Below, piece by piece: positions 24,980-37,579 of a stretch of DNA of 64,000 bases. The notes beneath the pieces were generated by a model. The model was not told where the DNA came from and did not search any database. It worked only from the letters and a program-made list of their open reading frames with translations. This DNA comes from Ananas comosus (taxonomy: Eukaryota; Streptophyta; Magnoliopsida; Poales; Bromeliaceae), in the NCBI RefSeq assembly GCF_001540865.1, contig NC_033625.1, forward strand, positions 6,904,023 through 6,968,022. Reading direction: 5' to 3'. Position 1 is the first letter of the stretch. The number at the start of each line of letters is the position of its first letter. The translations under genes and the position numbers were made by a program.

Positions 24980-25943
24980 GTGTTTACCTCTTTCTCCTGT
25001 ATATATGTATATATTTGCTCATGACTATTGAAAAAGTACTTTAAAAAATATAATATGCTACAGTGAAAAAAAACTGTAGAGTATTTTATAAAAATTACGG
25101 TAAAATACTATTATAACTAATATATAATTATATAACTAAATATATAATAAATTGTCCAATTAATTACTTGTTATTAATATTTTCTTAATTTTTTATATTT
25201 CAAAATTTAAAATAATTGATTAATTAAATTAATAATTTTGTCAAAATTTTCAGAAATACTATAGAGGTTATTACTTTTTATTGTACTTTAGCAAACTTAA
25301 TTGGATAATTTAAATTTGACATTCAATAAAATTATTATATTCATTTTTTATTTAATAACTACAATATTAAAGTAAAACTTTACAGGAAATATCAATTAAA
25401 AATAACTAAAGATAAATTTTTTTGCTCCCACAAATATAATGTAATATTTTTTTCCTACTAAAAAAGGCCTATCCACAACTATTTTAATAATTATCTCAAA
25501 TCCATATAAATTTGTGAATCATATTTATCTACAAATTTAAAATTTTAAATTGTAAATTCATAAGTTATATTTTATTGAAAAATATCTCATATTTTAGATA
25601 TTAGTAAATAAAATTGAGATAATTTTTATATATTCACCTTTAAAAAAAATAATTAAATATTATATATGCGGAAGATATTACGTGATTGATATTTTGTAGG
25701 TGGCGGATATTAAGTGTGAGAAAGAAAATATTTAAGAAACGGGTAAATTAGGAATATTATTTGTGACAAAATACGATATTAGTAGGCGGCGGTTATTAGG
25801 GGATAGGGTACGAATATAAAAAGTGAAATTTGATATGCACTATATGAGAGCAATTTAGGTATAAAATATGACAGTCATTAAATTAGATCCAATGACTAAG
25901 AATTAATATGTTTTATGATAATTTAAAAATAAAAATAAAAGTC
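24980..25943. other. AT-rich spacer, no gene seen
   Basis: Nearly pure A/T with frequent stops in all frames. A short GC-richer patch around 25690-25800 contains repeated GTGGCGGATATTA and GGCGGTTATTAG phrases. Nothing else was recognised. Confidence 0.6.
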
Positions 25944-26190
25944 TAAATTACGGAAAACTTTCCGTCAAAACCCGCTTTTCCATTTTCCCCCTGTCATTTA
26001 AAAATCTATACTTTGCCCCCTTATAAAATAAAAAATATTTACAGAGAGATACGATGTGACAAAATGACCATTTTGCCCTTCGCCATTTTTGTCTTCTTCC
26101 TCATCCTCCTCATCTGCGGCAGAGGAGGCCGACCTCGAGTGGGACGCAGGCGGCGAGGCCGTCATCGGATCGGCATTTTCGGAAAGAAAA
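25944..26190. mobile_element. Truncated family C MITE
   Basis: The left end CTAAATTACGGAAAACTTT and the next 100 bp (CATTTAAAAATCTATACTTTG, CCCCCTTATAAAATAAAA) match the family C elements at 14660 and 43464. It then passes into a GC-rich interior, as the 43464 copy does. The right terminal repeat is missing. Confidence 0.7.
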
Positions 26191-26263
26191 AAATTTAAAA
26201 CTCTCTCTTTTATAAGTAGTATAGATATATATTTATTATAATTTTAAATATATTTAATCTATA

Positions 26264-26265
<2 letters not shown>

Positions 26266-26308
<43 letters not shown>
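26266..26308. repeat. AAT microsatellite
   Basis: About 14 consecutive AAT units inside AT-rich sequence. Confidence 0.9.
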
Positions 26309-26309
<1 letters not shown>

Positions 26310-27220
26310 TATAGTATAATAATTGTTATATATTAATAATATATATAATAAAAAATATATTAAATATTTTTTTTTTTTCTTTCAACCAAACAACTCTTAT
26401 CAAAAAAAAAAAAAAATTCTACAAACCAAACACTAAATAACGTAAAAAAAATTTTTCGCCGACAAAATTTTTGATACTACAGTTTTATATGAAATCAAAC
26501 ACACCGTAAAATTAAATATTTTTTATGCCGCAGTTTTACATGAAATCAAACACACCCAGCTTGATGGGTATTGGGCATTAAGCTTGGATTTGGACCGGGC
26601 CTTAATTTTTTAAAAAAAATTGAGTAAAAGTCCGACCCGAAGCCCAATATTTTCGTTTAGGCCGGGCTTGGACATAATATTATCCGACCCAAGCCCGGCC
26701 CGGTTTCACCCCTAGATACCAACCACCCAGTCTTTTTACCAAATTCTGAAAATGTTGAGGCCTGGAGGGTACAAATCTACGTGCACTGGACAGAGATAGC
26801 TTTATAGGAACACAATTGAACTTGCCTAAAATTTTAAAACATTTATTTAAGAAAAAAAAGCACTAAGATTATATACCATGTGTGCTCCTTACCACAAAAG
26901 CACGTGAACCTAATCTTTCTTATTTTCACTCACAGAGAAGAAGAAAAACGACAAAAAAAAAAACAAAAGAAAAGAAAAGAAAAGAAAAGCTGTGAGTCGT
27001 GAAGCAGCTCCACTGCATTCCACCCATCTGGATTCCGCCATGGCAACGGCGCCTTCGTCTCCACCCGTTGCTCATTAGTTTGGTTGATAGGTGGTGCTAC
27101 TCCATTCACGTAAACACAAAAGCAGTGATAATGATTATAGCCTTTTATTGGAACCCGAATCTGATCTTAATCCAAATCCAAATATAATAGTAAATCCGAA
27201 CCCGATAGTAAAAACCTCTT
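26309..27220. other. Upstream flank of the I29 gene
   Basis: Holds transposon-end-like phrases (CATGAAATCAAACACACC, twice at about 26490 and 26545) and a patch with repeated GCCCGGCCCG-type words (26600-26710). The direct repeat shared with 18195-18245 lies at 26748-26795. A 12-codon frame at 27040 is too short to support. Confidence 0.45.
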
Positions 27221-27221
27221 T

Positions 27222-27237
27222 TTATAAAAGTATAAAA
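27222..27237 (+). promoter_or_regulatory. Probable TATA element of the I29 gene
   Basis: Two overlapping TATAAAAG-like boxes (TTATAAAAGTATAAAAG) lie about 30 bp before a C/T-rich start region. A leader exon of about 27262-27358 would follow, ending AGAAG|GTATTC. Confidence 0.5.
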
Positions 27238-28101
27238 GCCCTCTCACACCCTAGAAGCCGGTAATCGTTTGTTTACCTTCGCACCTTTGTGTATTTCATT
27301 CCACCAGCAGCGGATCTTCGCGTCCAAGGCATTCCGATCCGGCGAGAGGTCACAGAAGGTATTCGTTCTCTCGCATGCGAGATCTTCACATCGTTGTGTT
27401 GATTTGATTTTGTATTGATCTTTTAATTTTGCGTTTAGATGATCGCGATCGAGATTGAGCTTTCCAGTTCTTGGATCTATTCGTTTTCACGTAGTACGAT
27501 CGAGTGGTTTCGTGATTCATTATACGTTTTCTTTTTCGTCTGTGGCACGATTTTGGGGGTTTCATCGGCGATGGCGATGGGTTTCCTCGAATCTGATCTA
27601 CTCAGGGTTTTTCTCCGAATCAACGTAGAGAAATCTGATCTCTGTCCGACCGATTGGCTTCACTGTCCATCGGATTTAGGGTTTTGTCATATTTGGAGTT
27701 GATCGTCTACGATGAATTATTGATGAAGCGTGGATCAGTCGATGGAAACTTCTGTTTCCCCCCCTAGATCGTAACGAGTTCTGTACTCTCATATAAATTT
27801 ATGGCATATTTTCTTCTGGTTCTACCGAGTGGCATTTGCACTCGATGATCTGTGTCTGATGTTTTCTTATGCAGGGCTTTTCTATTCTTCCTCTATGTCA
27901 TGCGAGAGGTCTTTTTTTTTAAAAAAAAAAAAATTGGCTTGCTGATTTTTGACTTTGATGTTTTTATCTTTGATTGATTTTGTTGCCTAATTTGGTTTAG
28001 CATCGGTCGTTTGACGGTCCAATCTCTTTTTTTTTTTTTCTCTTTTTCTGTCTACTAGACCACCAGCGAAGACAAGGTTATTTGTCTGTCTCAGGGGCAA
28101 T

Positions 28102-28458
28102 ATGGCGACGACCACCGTGAAGAACAGCTCCAGCCGGCTGAGCGACGAGGCCATGCGCCGTATCCACCAAAATTGGATGAGGAGGTATGATCGCAAGTAT
28201 GCCGACGAGGATGAAGAGGAGAAACGCTTCAAAATTTTCAAAGCGACATTTGAGGAGATTGAGGAATACAACACAGGGGAGGAGACTTGCCTGGTCTTAC
28301 TAAGCCGCTATTCAGATCTCACTGATGAGGAGTTCTTCGCCTTGTCTCCAAATTTAGAGGACGATCCGCCGGAAGAGATGCAGGATGATATCACTATACG
28401 TGAGCTTAGGCGGGAGGAGCACTGTGATGCCTGTTGCAGGTATCTGTGTTGCAAGTAG
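28102..28458 (+). CDS. Stand-alone I29 (cathepsin propeptide inhibitor) domain protein, 118 aa
   Basis: In C1A proteases the I29 domain is an N-terminal prodomain that folds the enzyme and blocks its active site. Here it is a complete small protein. Residues 10-90 hold the domain: RIHQNWMRRYDRKYADEDE, then an ERFNIN-type helix (EEKRFKIFKATFEEIEEYN, with Thr where the family has the first Asn), then SRYSDLTDEEFF, the usual F-x-D-x-T-x-E-E-F region. An acidic segment (EDDPPEEMQDD) and a Cys-rich end (HCDACCRYLCCK) follow, and then TAG. There is no signal peptide and no mature protease domain. A leader intron is likely (27359 to 28058, with a long T/C tract before CTACTAG). GTTGCAG|GTATCT near the end could be an alternative donor. 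Family members of this form act as protease inhibitors; that role is inferred here. Confidence 0.85.
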   Translation: MATTTVKNSSSRLSDEAMRRIHQNWMRRYDRKYADEDEEEKRFKIFKATFEEIEEYNTGEETCLVLLSRYSDLTDEEFFALSPNLEDDPPEEMQDDITIRELRREEHCDACCRYLCCK

Positions 28459-30854
28459 TAGATGGATCTCTAGAGAAAAATGGTGCCTCTAGAGAAAAGG
28501 GGGCAGTGTTATATTCCTAGTGGGTAGTTTGGTATTGTCTGGAAAGTTTAGAGAACTACTTGTTATGCTACTTCTTTGTATCTTTACTTTCTCCGTTTTT
28601 AGGAAGGGTCTCTGTTGGGTCTCTTTTATTTTTTTTTTCTTCAATAGTAAAGGAACTTCTATTCAGCGTCCTGTCTTGTTAATTTAGTTTCCATGGACTA
28701 ATAGTGTCATTGTTCTTGTGCTTAAGCACTGCCTAAACATATTACCTATCAATGGTATAACTGGTTTTGTAGTTATATATGATTATCTCTTATTCTATTA
28801 TATCAACAATATGAATCTTGTAGTGATGCTGATGGAAGAGGAGCAGAATGACGTATCTTAATGATATATTAAGAGGTATGGAAGTGGATGGAGAGTTTTT
28901 TAGATAAGCGAAGTCCAACTCAGGTATGGTTGCCAGCTACTTTGCTTCACATACACATGCAATTGAAGTAAATTTGCTTTGAGTTATTTAAGTTGTTCTG
29001 ACAGGACTTGTATTGGATCTTGTTTGCTGGAAGTGTCAAAATTCTACTAAATGTTTTGTTTCAAAATGTCCTGTCTTGATACATATTGGACCGAGGTGGA
29101 GAGTTTGTATCAAAATGCTCCAGTCAGTTTCAATTTTGTAGCATGTATCTCACATTCTCACTTTTGCAGTTGAATGCTGCTGCTATTGTGGACTCTGGAT
29201 TGCCTACATATCTTAATTGTATAATATGCCTGCCTAATTTAGAATGTGTATTCAGCATTTAGCTCTTGGTATTGTTTGCCCACCTTACAAATTGTTTCTT
29301 TTATTTTATGGAGACAATTTTTGGCAATGTGAAGCTTTAATATGATGCTTATGTAATATTTTAGGTTCACTTTTTTGGTATAGGTTTTTTGGTATAGGAG
29401 ATCATGTTTTTAGACAGATCCGAGTGAGATTTCTAAGCCTGCACTTTTGTCTACACACAGGATTCTTGACCACTGCTCATCGTGAAATCATTTAAACTCT
29501 AATTAAACATTGGTATTCAAAAGAATTCTATTGATTGCCCACCTATATTGCTGTATTCTGTTTACTTAGCGATCATTTATGACCTTCGTGAATAATTTCG
29601 TGCTATGGATGATTAAATGGATTGATTCCGGGCCTTGTGAATGAATTCTAGTTTTGTTAGCTAGATCAGATACGATAATTTCTTGACTACAAATGTTTGG
29701 AGTTTCTTACTTTGATCATCATTTCAAAGACGGTTGTTTGTTGTTTCACCTATCTGACTTAAGGTTTCGACCTTATCTTTCTGCCCTGACTGAATGTGTG
29801 GGCCAATTCAGTTCATTACGCGAGCTTCACATTTTTGACTGTGTTAAAGTTATTGTTTCTTGTTATCTCGTTATGTATTATTAATTGCATGTTCATTTTT
29901 CAAATTCCGGTGTGCTTGATTCGCTCTTTTGACTTGCCATAAAAAAATAATAATAATAAAATTTTCATGCTTGTATGGGAACTGGAATTAACAATAGTTT
30001 TTCTTTTTTCCTTGATCTCACAGCTGATGGATATGTTACTTAGTTTGCTGATGAAGTCGATGATTGGTGTTTATTATTCCATGTGGTTTGATGTGGTTAA
30101 TAAAGAGTTGCCAGGAGTCACTATTTATGAGGATGTTAGATTTGTTTCCTGTAAGTTCCTATTCTTATATAATATAATATAAAGTATGAATGATTCGATT
30201 GTGGCATGAAAAGGTTGACATGCCCAGAGAAGGACAGATGAATCTTGAGTTAGAAGGATTGTAACCAGAATTGCTAATAATAGATAGGTCAAATAGTAAC
30301 TATAAAAAATTAATAATATATATGACATGTATATGATAAATATCTAAGATGTGAGTAAACTATATATTTTTTTATAATTTTTTAAGTCGGCAAAAAAAAA
30401 AATCTTTTTCAAATTTCAAGGATTTACTCTTTTGACAGGTGAAAAAGTAAACTTTATACTCGCCCTTAATCGTTGGAATCACATGACTACAAGAGTCCAC
30501 GTGAAAATTAATGCGAGGTCATGTGACACCCACCAAAACCCAAAAATTGGGTCTATCAAACAAGTCTCTGCGATGTTTCCACCAAATACAAATCACAAAT
30601 TCATTTTACTACTATTTATACATGTGTCCTCGCACAAATTTTAAATTAAATAATGATGTTTTAATATAGTGTTTAAAATCCTAAATATTAAATTATAACT
30701 AAATAGTGTTCAAAAGAGCCCTTGTTGTTGTGTGGTGACTTCTAACGGAAACAATTAATTTTGGCCGGTGAGAATGCATGGTGTGCCCCTCAACTATACT
30801 CGGTTCTGAAATAGACTCTTCTCCTTTAACTTTTGATTTTTTGATTTTTTTTTT
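28459..30854. other. I29 3' UTR and intergenic, no further gene supported
   Basis: Sequence to about 28680 probably includes the 3' UTR. A weak exon-like stretch lies at 30024-30150 (after TGATCTCACAG, before GTAAGTTCC; open frame MDMLLSLLMKSMIGVYYSM). It matches no family I know and could be an untranslated exon or chance. Confidence 0.45.
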
Positions 30855-31283
30855 GGAAAAACTTTAAAAACCCTCGTTGTGGTTTCACACTTTTTCATTT
30901 TAGTACCCTGTGGTTTTAAGTGTATCAAGTTAGTACCCTGTGGTTTCTCACTTTATCACTTTAGTACCCTGTGGTTTAAAGTGTATCAAGTTTGTACTCT
31001 GTGGTTTTATTTTTGTTTCAAATTAGTACTCTGTGGTTTTATTTTTGTATCAAGTTAGTACCCTGTGATTTTTAAACCACATGGTACTAAAGTGATAATG
31101 TGCGAAATCACAGGGTACTAAAGTGATAAAGTGCAAAACCACAGGATACTAACTTGACACACTTTAAACCACGGGGTACTAAATTGATAAAGTGAAAACC
31201 ACATGGTATTAACTTGATTTATTTTAAACCACATGGTACTAAAGTGAAAAAAAATAAAACCATAAGTGGGGTATTTGAAGTTT
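30855..31283. mobile_element. MITE, family D, with internal tandem repeats
   Basis: Ends GGAAAAACTTTAAAAACCC and GGGGTATTTGAAGTTTTTTC are inverted. The interior is a series of phrases of the type TTAGTACCCTGTGGTTT, direct in the left half and inverted in the right half, so the transcript would fold into one long hairpin. Same family as 52743-53134. Target duplication not clear here. Confidence 0.75.
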
Positions 31284-31964
31284 TTTCTTTTTTTTTAAAT
31301 TTTCTTTGCAACCGAATGATTTTAGTCGATGGAATTGAGAGTTTTATGGAAGTTGTTGATGGTTTTATCAAAGTTAGCACTTCAATCTTTTTTTGCCGTG
31401 CCCTATAAATAGGAGTTGATTAAAAAGTTTTCTATATTTTGGCTGTGGAGATTCTTCTAGTTTTATTAAAAATTTACACTTAGAAAGTATGGTTAACTTG
31501 TAATTCAGATAAGATAAACTAAAAAGATATGTTACGGCTGGGAACTTAGATAGTAACGATTTAAAAAATTCTTTATTTTTTTTGGAAATAAGTTCTCTTA
31601 TCTTATTTATTCGAATAAAATTGTGTAAATGTCAAACGAGACCGAATAGTGGTTATAGCGCTCATTTAGCACCCAGATCATATAGCAACCTAGATGTTTC
31701 ACAAGTTGCAAGAGATACATAAGGGACACAAGTAATTCTACCCGATCCAAAATGTTGGAATTAAATGACATTAGATTCAGAATCCCATGGCATCCAAGCT
31801 GTTCCAGTTACTTTTTAATCTTACTTTATTGAATTCACTTTGAAATATTAATTGATGAATGTGAGAGCTTAATTTTGCTACGGAGAGACTCTGCGTGTGA
31901 GGAAGAGAAAACTCTACTATATATCAACCAATATTACCTCCTAGTTCACCAGATTTTTTTATAT
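31284..31964. other. AT-rich spacer, no gene seen
   Basis: Short frames only; no repeats recognised. Confidence 0.55.
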
Positions 31965-32259
31965 TTTTTTTCTAATAAGCTGGACTTATCAACCTGTTAT
32001 ACAGAATTAGATTTGATGAATGTATCATTCCAACTGTTGCAATAAAAGCTTTCCGGTAATATATTCTTGTACAATCTCCATCTCTTGGGGCGCAACAAGT
32101 TTTTAATATGACAGGTTTAGTTAATAACTCAGGTTAATAACTTAGGCCTTACCTCTCTAAGCAACTTAATTACATTTGTGTAATAATAAACTGTACATAG
32201 TCTTGAAAAGCAACGCATGAACCTATATATATGCATGCACAGTAGTTTTTTGACCTTAA

Positions 32260-33146
32260 GGGCGAATTTGGTTCGCACTATGGAAAATTAATAAAAGTAA
32301 AAAGATATCCAAGAATCTTATTCATATTCATCCTAGTACTAAGAATATAGTATTTCGGTGTTTTGTTCGTACGGTCTATTATTTAATCATATTTTTTAAG
32401 ATTGCAAAAAATATATAATTAATTAATTAATTTTTTAATTNTCTATTTCTCTTCCTATTTCTTTAATTATGCTCTCTCTTTCTAACATATATTCTCTCTC
32501 TTTGTTTTCTAAAAAGATGTTTAAATTTTTTATAGTATTTCGGTGTTTTGTTCGTACGGTCTATTATTTAATCATATTTTTTAAGATTGCAAAAAATATA
32601 TAATTAATTAATTAATTTTTTAATTAATTAAATAATACTATAAAAATAATACTATAAAAAATTTAAACATCTTTTTAGAAAACAAAGAGAGAGAATATAT
32701 GTTAGAAAGAGAGAGCATAATTAAAGAAATAGGAAGAGAAATAGAGTTAAGATTAGAGAGAATGAGAGGGTTGAGATTTTAGAAAAAGACGGAGAGAAAT
32801 AACTTAATTTAGAGAGAGAAAAAGAGTTGAAGTTTAGAGAGAAAATGATAAGTTTTGAGAGAGAGAGATATGAGGTTAGAGTGTAAAGAAAAATAATACC
32901 AACTAACCGCCGGATGGGAAGAAAGACAGAAATTTGATATATTACAATTATCCTAATCTATTAATAAAATGATATCCACTCTTCCTCAAAGGAATGAGAT
33001 TAGTATTTTGGGATGCATCTTATTTCCAAGTAAATTTAGTATTGTTAACTAGATTACTTAGTGCGTTTAGTTAAATATCGTCATATTTTTTTATTCCTAT
33101 TAAATTATAAAAAATATTAAAAAAATATCGCGAATCAAACGCACCC
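32260..33146. mobile_element. Tourist-like (PIF/Harbinger) element, 887 bp
   Basis: Ends GGGCGAATTTGGTTCGC and GCGAATCAAACGCACCC are inverted and flanked by TAA (32257-32259 and 33147-33149). Copy 1 of the duplication is uninterrupted at the matching site (about 14261). The interior has an 80-bp direct repeat (TTTCGGTGTTTTGTTCGTAC at about 32353 and 32538) and a large inverted repeat between about 32455-32530 and 32645-32745. Confidence 0.82.
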
Positions 33147-34189
33147 TAAGACCAATCATGATCTATGATGATGGCCCAAAAGATTACCAAATAAGAATGG
33201 GATGGGAAAAGGTGTGGTTCAACTTTAGTGATCTGCAGATTCTGCACATCAGGTGAGGCGCAAGTCAAAACAAAGTCCATGCATGCCGGTTGGCCGATAT
33301 ACACAGAAGCAATGATTTTGTTGGTAAAAAAATATCTTCAAGTTGGGGTATGTTTTGAAATGTATATTCCATCACGAAGATAGTGAATGTGTGGTGGATG
33401 GCAGAGAGGGAGTAGAGACACTTAAAGGGACTTGTAAGAGGTCAACTTACTAATAATACCCCTTTTGTCACTTACTAGTATCCTTTTATATAATTAATTT
33501 ATAGTTTGATAAAATTCAATTTACATAATTATATTATAAACATACTATATTTACATTACTCAAATAATAATTTCTCACCATAGTAAAATAAAGAGCTCCA
33601 CATTAATTTTTTTTTTTTTTTTTTTTTATCTGGGACACCAGAAGAATGAAATTTTTGTATCTGCTAAATATTATTTGGAAAATTTCTTTCCCCTTCCCAA
33701 CCTTTTCCCTTTTCTTAGTTTTTCTTTTGCATGTTTTGTCGAATTATGTACTAAGATTGGACGAGTTAGTTTGGCTAATGGATTAGATGCTTGATCAAAA
33801 ATATATATAAAGATAAGATATATTAAGTGCTGCATTTTGAACCGTAGAGTTGTGACTACGACTATGCAAAACAAAGAGGAAGGAGTTGTAGTCCTCCCTG
33901 CCATTAGAGCATGTAAACTATTTTCCACATATTTACTTTTGTGCAATAGAAAAATAAAATATAATAAAACGGAAATAACATACCATTTTTATGCTTTGGA
34001 TGGAGATACAAACATGCCCAGAACCAACACGACCCAATTGTGGCTAAAATTCAAAAGCCCAATAGGTACATTGGGCCGGTTAATCTTTGTCATAATTTGG
34101 CTCATATTATCGATTTAAGGCCCAGTTAATTAGGGACCCTAGGTAGAACTAGAACACTAGAACCTGATCTAAACTAGTTCAAATATCTT

Positions 34190-35600
34190 CTATAACCTAC
34201 ATTAAACCTCAATTTCTTATCCAACATGACGCTACCTCCTTTATTGGTTCTTTTTCTTCCAATGGTGATTTTTCTAGCACTCACCTCAAGATTAAATTAA
34301 TTAATTCATGTCTAATATTTAATTACATACACTATATTCCACTAATGAGTGATCTTTATAATTCCAGTCCACTCCCCTCCTCCATTAATCCCGCTTCTCA
34401 TTAATGAGTGGGCTTTGTAACTCCTCCATTAATGAATGGGCTTTGTAACACCAATCAACTCCCCTCCTCCATTCATTAATCCCCCGTCCTCTCTCTTTTG
34501 CATGGTCTGTTATTTTTCATGTAACATTATCATCTAATCTCTCACTACCACGTTCATCTCTCTCTCTCATTGCATTAATGAAAATAATGAGGACGATGAA
34601 GAAGAAAAAGAAAAAGAAGAAGAAGAAAAGTATGCAAAGAACGTTGCCTCCTTCGAGAAGCATCGCCTTGCGAAGTCGAGCTGCAGACTATATAAGTGTC
34701 TGCTAGGCTATTCGCGCCGGGGCCCCTACTAGCCGTGAACCATCGCCCTCTCGGCTGCCTCCTCGCGAGGCTCGCGTGCGCCCACAATTGGGCCGAGGTG
34801 AGCGGCGTCCTGAGCCTCCTCTTCGAAAGCGTTTCTCGATAATCGCATGAACTTCTTAGTAAATTCAAATTGTTTGAAAATTAGAGTTTCTGTGGTTGAT
34901 GTGATAGCAAAGCTATGCCAATTTAGATATCGCAGTTTGGTGATGCAGATGAAGTGTTTGTTCATAGGTCGCAATGGAAATTCAAAAGCGACTCAGCACG
35001 GGAAGTAACTAGCAGTTGAAAATTAAGAAGATGTATTAGGTTTGAATGAGCAAACTCGCGTGGATGAAGAAGTGCTCCAAAAAATTATTAGTATTTTTTA
35101 ATTTATGTTTTTGTGTTATATTCATTCCATAACCACTTTTTTGAGTAGGCACTGTTGTAGGTAAAATCCCTTTCGTAAACTAAAAGGTATGATGTGGAGA
35201 TTGGAGCGTGAGATCTCACCTAAATTTTCTCGAGTCAGATACGTTAACTTATTATATATGTGTTTCATATTCTCAATCTGTTTTAATACTTTGACAAAGA
35301 TGCTTGATTCAACTAAAGCTAATTCTTTTTTATCTTTTACAATGGATTGTTCAAAAGGCACATAATATGATAAAATCGTATGTTTTTTTACTATATCTCG
35401 ATAATTTTTAAAAAATTATATAAGCTTCTAGCTGTAATTTTATTTTTTAAAAAATAAAATATAGTCATGCAAATTGGTTGTGCTTATCATGATATAACTT
35501 TTTATACATCAATTAGTTGTAAATATAAATTTTATTAAAATTTTTAAATTTTATTTTAATTATCTATTCGCTGCATCGTGTGGATTTCTACATTAGTTAT
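34190..35600. other. Sequence present only in duplication copy 2
   Basis: Includes a repeated phrase ATTAATGARTGGGCTTTGTAAC (34395-34450) and a GC-rich patch (34640-34830). Overlapping frames here are not convincing. The block has no counterpart in copy 1, so it was inserted there or lost from copy 1. Ends not resolved. Confidence 0.45.
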
Positions 35601-35860
35601 TATTCTTAGTGTGTGTGTGATTAATCAAACCTAACCATTTTCTTAGATGGATGGCCATACTGACTTAACAAGGACTTGATAAATCTAAAAAGGCTGACAT
35701 GTGCATTAATTTCTTTAACGACTGTAGGTATCGAGTTTTTTAATAAAATATTGCTTGAGATCCTCCTAGACATTATTGTACAATCTATAAGACAATTTAC
35801 AAGACATAAGTAAATAGTCTTCCTGCGTCGGTCTCTATACTATATGAGAAGAAGAATATT

Positions 35861-36166
35861 GTGATACTAGATACGGACCCGCGCGATGCGACGGAAAAAA
35901 AATACAACAGTAAATTATTATAATTATTAATATTATTTTTTTTTCTACTATGCATTAATATTTTTAAATATTAATGTTTTGAACCTATAAGGGTTTCATG
36001 TGACGGCAAGATAATACAATAGTAAATTATTATAGTTATTAATATCACTTTAACTTAAAATTTATCCTAAATGATATTATATATATATTATTATATATTA
36101 AAAAAATTAAATTTAACATTCAAAAGAAAATCTAAATTAAAAAACTAAAAATTCCGAGAGAGAGAG

Positions 36167-36224
<58 letters not shown>

Positions 36225-36316
36225 ATAGTAGCAAGGGTCCTGCTGGGGTACGAAAAAAGATCATGGATAACACAATTATTTTGTATCTATCGAAGGTTTT
36301 CATATATTGATAATAA

Positions 36317-36349
<33 letters not shown>
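35861..36349. other. Spacer with GA and long TA microsatellite
   Basis: GACCCGCGCGATGCGACGG at about 35876 resembles a GC-rich motif found in several plant transposon ends. GA and TA runs follow at 36157-36220 and 36318-36349. Confidence 0.4.
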
Positions 36350-36352
<3 letters not shown>

Positions 36353-36581
36353 GAGTCTGGCTGTGGGTACTATCGATAACACCAATGATTGATGCTATCG
36401 AATTTTTTACCGTTAGATTTAACCCTTGATTATTTTTATCCGTTAGTGTATACACTATTCAACCAACACACTCACTCAATCCTAAGGGCCCACATCATTC
36501 TAAACACCACCCATTTCCATCAAGGATTAAAAAATCAATAGCACCAATAGTTTGATGCTATTGATAGTATTCCAGCCTAGT

Positions 36582-36590
<9 letters not shown>
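36350..36590. mobile_element. MITE, family A
   Basis: Starts near GAGTCTGGCTGTGGGTAC and ends near its inverted counterpart TAGTATTCCAGCCTAG, about 240 bp, with TA microsatellite on both sides. Confidence 0.72.
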
Positions 36591-36619
<29 letters not shown>

Positions 36620-36624
<5 letters not shown>

Positions 36625-36853
36625 TCCGGCTACTATGCTATTAATAGCACGAAGCATTTTGTGCTACCAAGTTTTCCACCGTTAGATCTATCCTTTTGAT
36701 CATTTTCATCCGTTAAATCATACTATTCAACCAACCACCCACTCAACCCTAGGGGGCCCACGTCATCCTAACCACACATCTCTTAATCCAATGGCCAAAA
36801 ATTTAATAGCACCAATAACTTGGTGCTATTAATAGCATAGTAGCCTAGTTATA
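36620..36853. mobile_element. MITE, family A, best preserved copy
   Basis: About 234 bp. GGCTACTATGCTATTAATAG at the left is the exact complement of CTATTAATAGCATAGTAGCC at the right. TA microsatellite on both sides hides any target duplication. Confidence 0.8.
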
Positions 36854-36867
36854 TATATATATATATA

Positions 36868-37407
36868 GTTGAGCTAGAATACTATCGGTAGTAAACGAGC
36901 CGTTTTACTACCGATTTGTTTTCGATGATAGAACTTCCAAATTGACGATCGGCTCCGTTGAACATAATCTATACCACTTGAAGTCATTAAAAATCAAATT
37001 TCATATCTTTTCGACATCATTTGCCTAATGATCAAAGGGTTGCAAAATTTGTAATTTTAATGGTCGATAAGAGACAAACTCTCGTTTAACGGTGTAAAGA
37101 TATCCAAATCAATTGAATTTTTGTTAGAAAATTTTTTAAACTATTTAAAACAAGATCTATACTCTTGATCTTGATTACAAGACTGCTATCATCATTTTTT
37201 AAAGAGTATTTATTTTCAGCCATTCATTTTTCTGTTCACTTGATGAATAAAAGAATAATATCGAAAGTGCGTGAAATTTGATTTCTATGTAGTTTAAATA
37301 GTTTAGATCATATTTAACGGAGCCGATCGTCAATTTGGAAGCTTTATCATCGAAAACAAATCGGTAGTAAAACGGCGCGTTTACTACCGATAGTATTCTA
37401 GCTCAAC
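36868..37407. mobile_element. Mutator-type MITE, family B
   Basis: 540 bp, starting GTTGAGCTAGAATACTATCG and ending with the exact complement. The terminal repeat runs about 105 bp and contains its own short dyad (GGTAGTAAAC...GTTTTACTACC). Same architecture as the element in LOG intron 4. Confidence 0.82.
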
Positions 37408-37579
37408 TCTATATATATATATACATATATATATATAAAATATATATAATATATTATATATATATATATTATATATATATTCGTAGCAACACAGGAAGGA
37501 AAGGAGGGAGGGTCCACTACGCCCTCTCTCTCAGGCTCCCGTCAGCCGGTCCACCATGGGTGCCGGCTTGTGGCTGCGG

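Larger units (their letters stand above)
31965..35860. repeat. Segmental duplication, copy 2 (partner at 13941-18035)
   Basis: Same order of conserved blocks as copy 1. It carries its own insertions: the Tourist-like element at 32260-33146 and about 1.4 kb of unrelated sequence at 34190-35600. It lacks the MITE and the hAT-like element found in copy 1. The last shared block ends at ATATGAGAAGAAGA, near 35860. Confidence 0.8.

Noticed and set aside
27987..28274. 95-aa frame antisense to the I29 gene
   Set aside because: It is a shadow of the I29 coding sequence and the T-rich tract of its leader intron.
34575..34974. Two frames of 81-97 aa on the minus strand in a GC-rich patch
   Set aside because: They overlap in different frames, lack recognisable domains and lie in sequence specific to one duplication copy.
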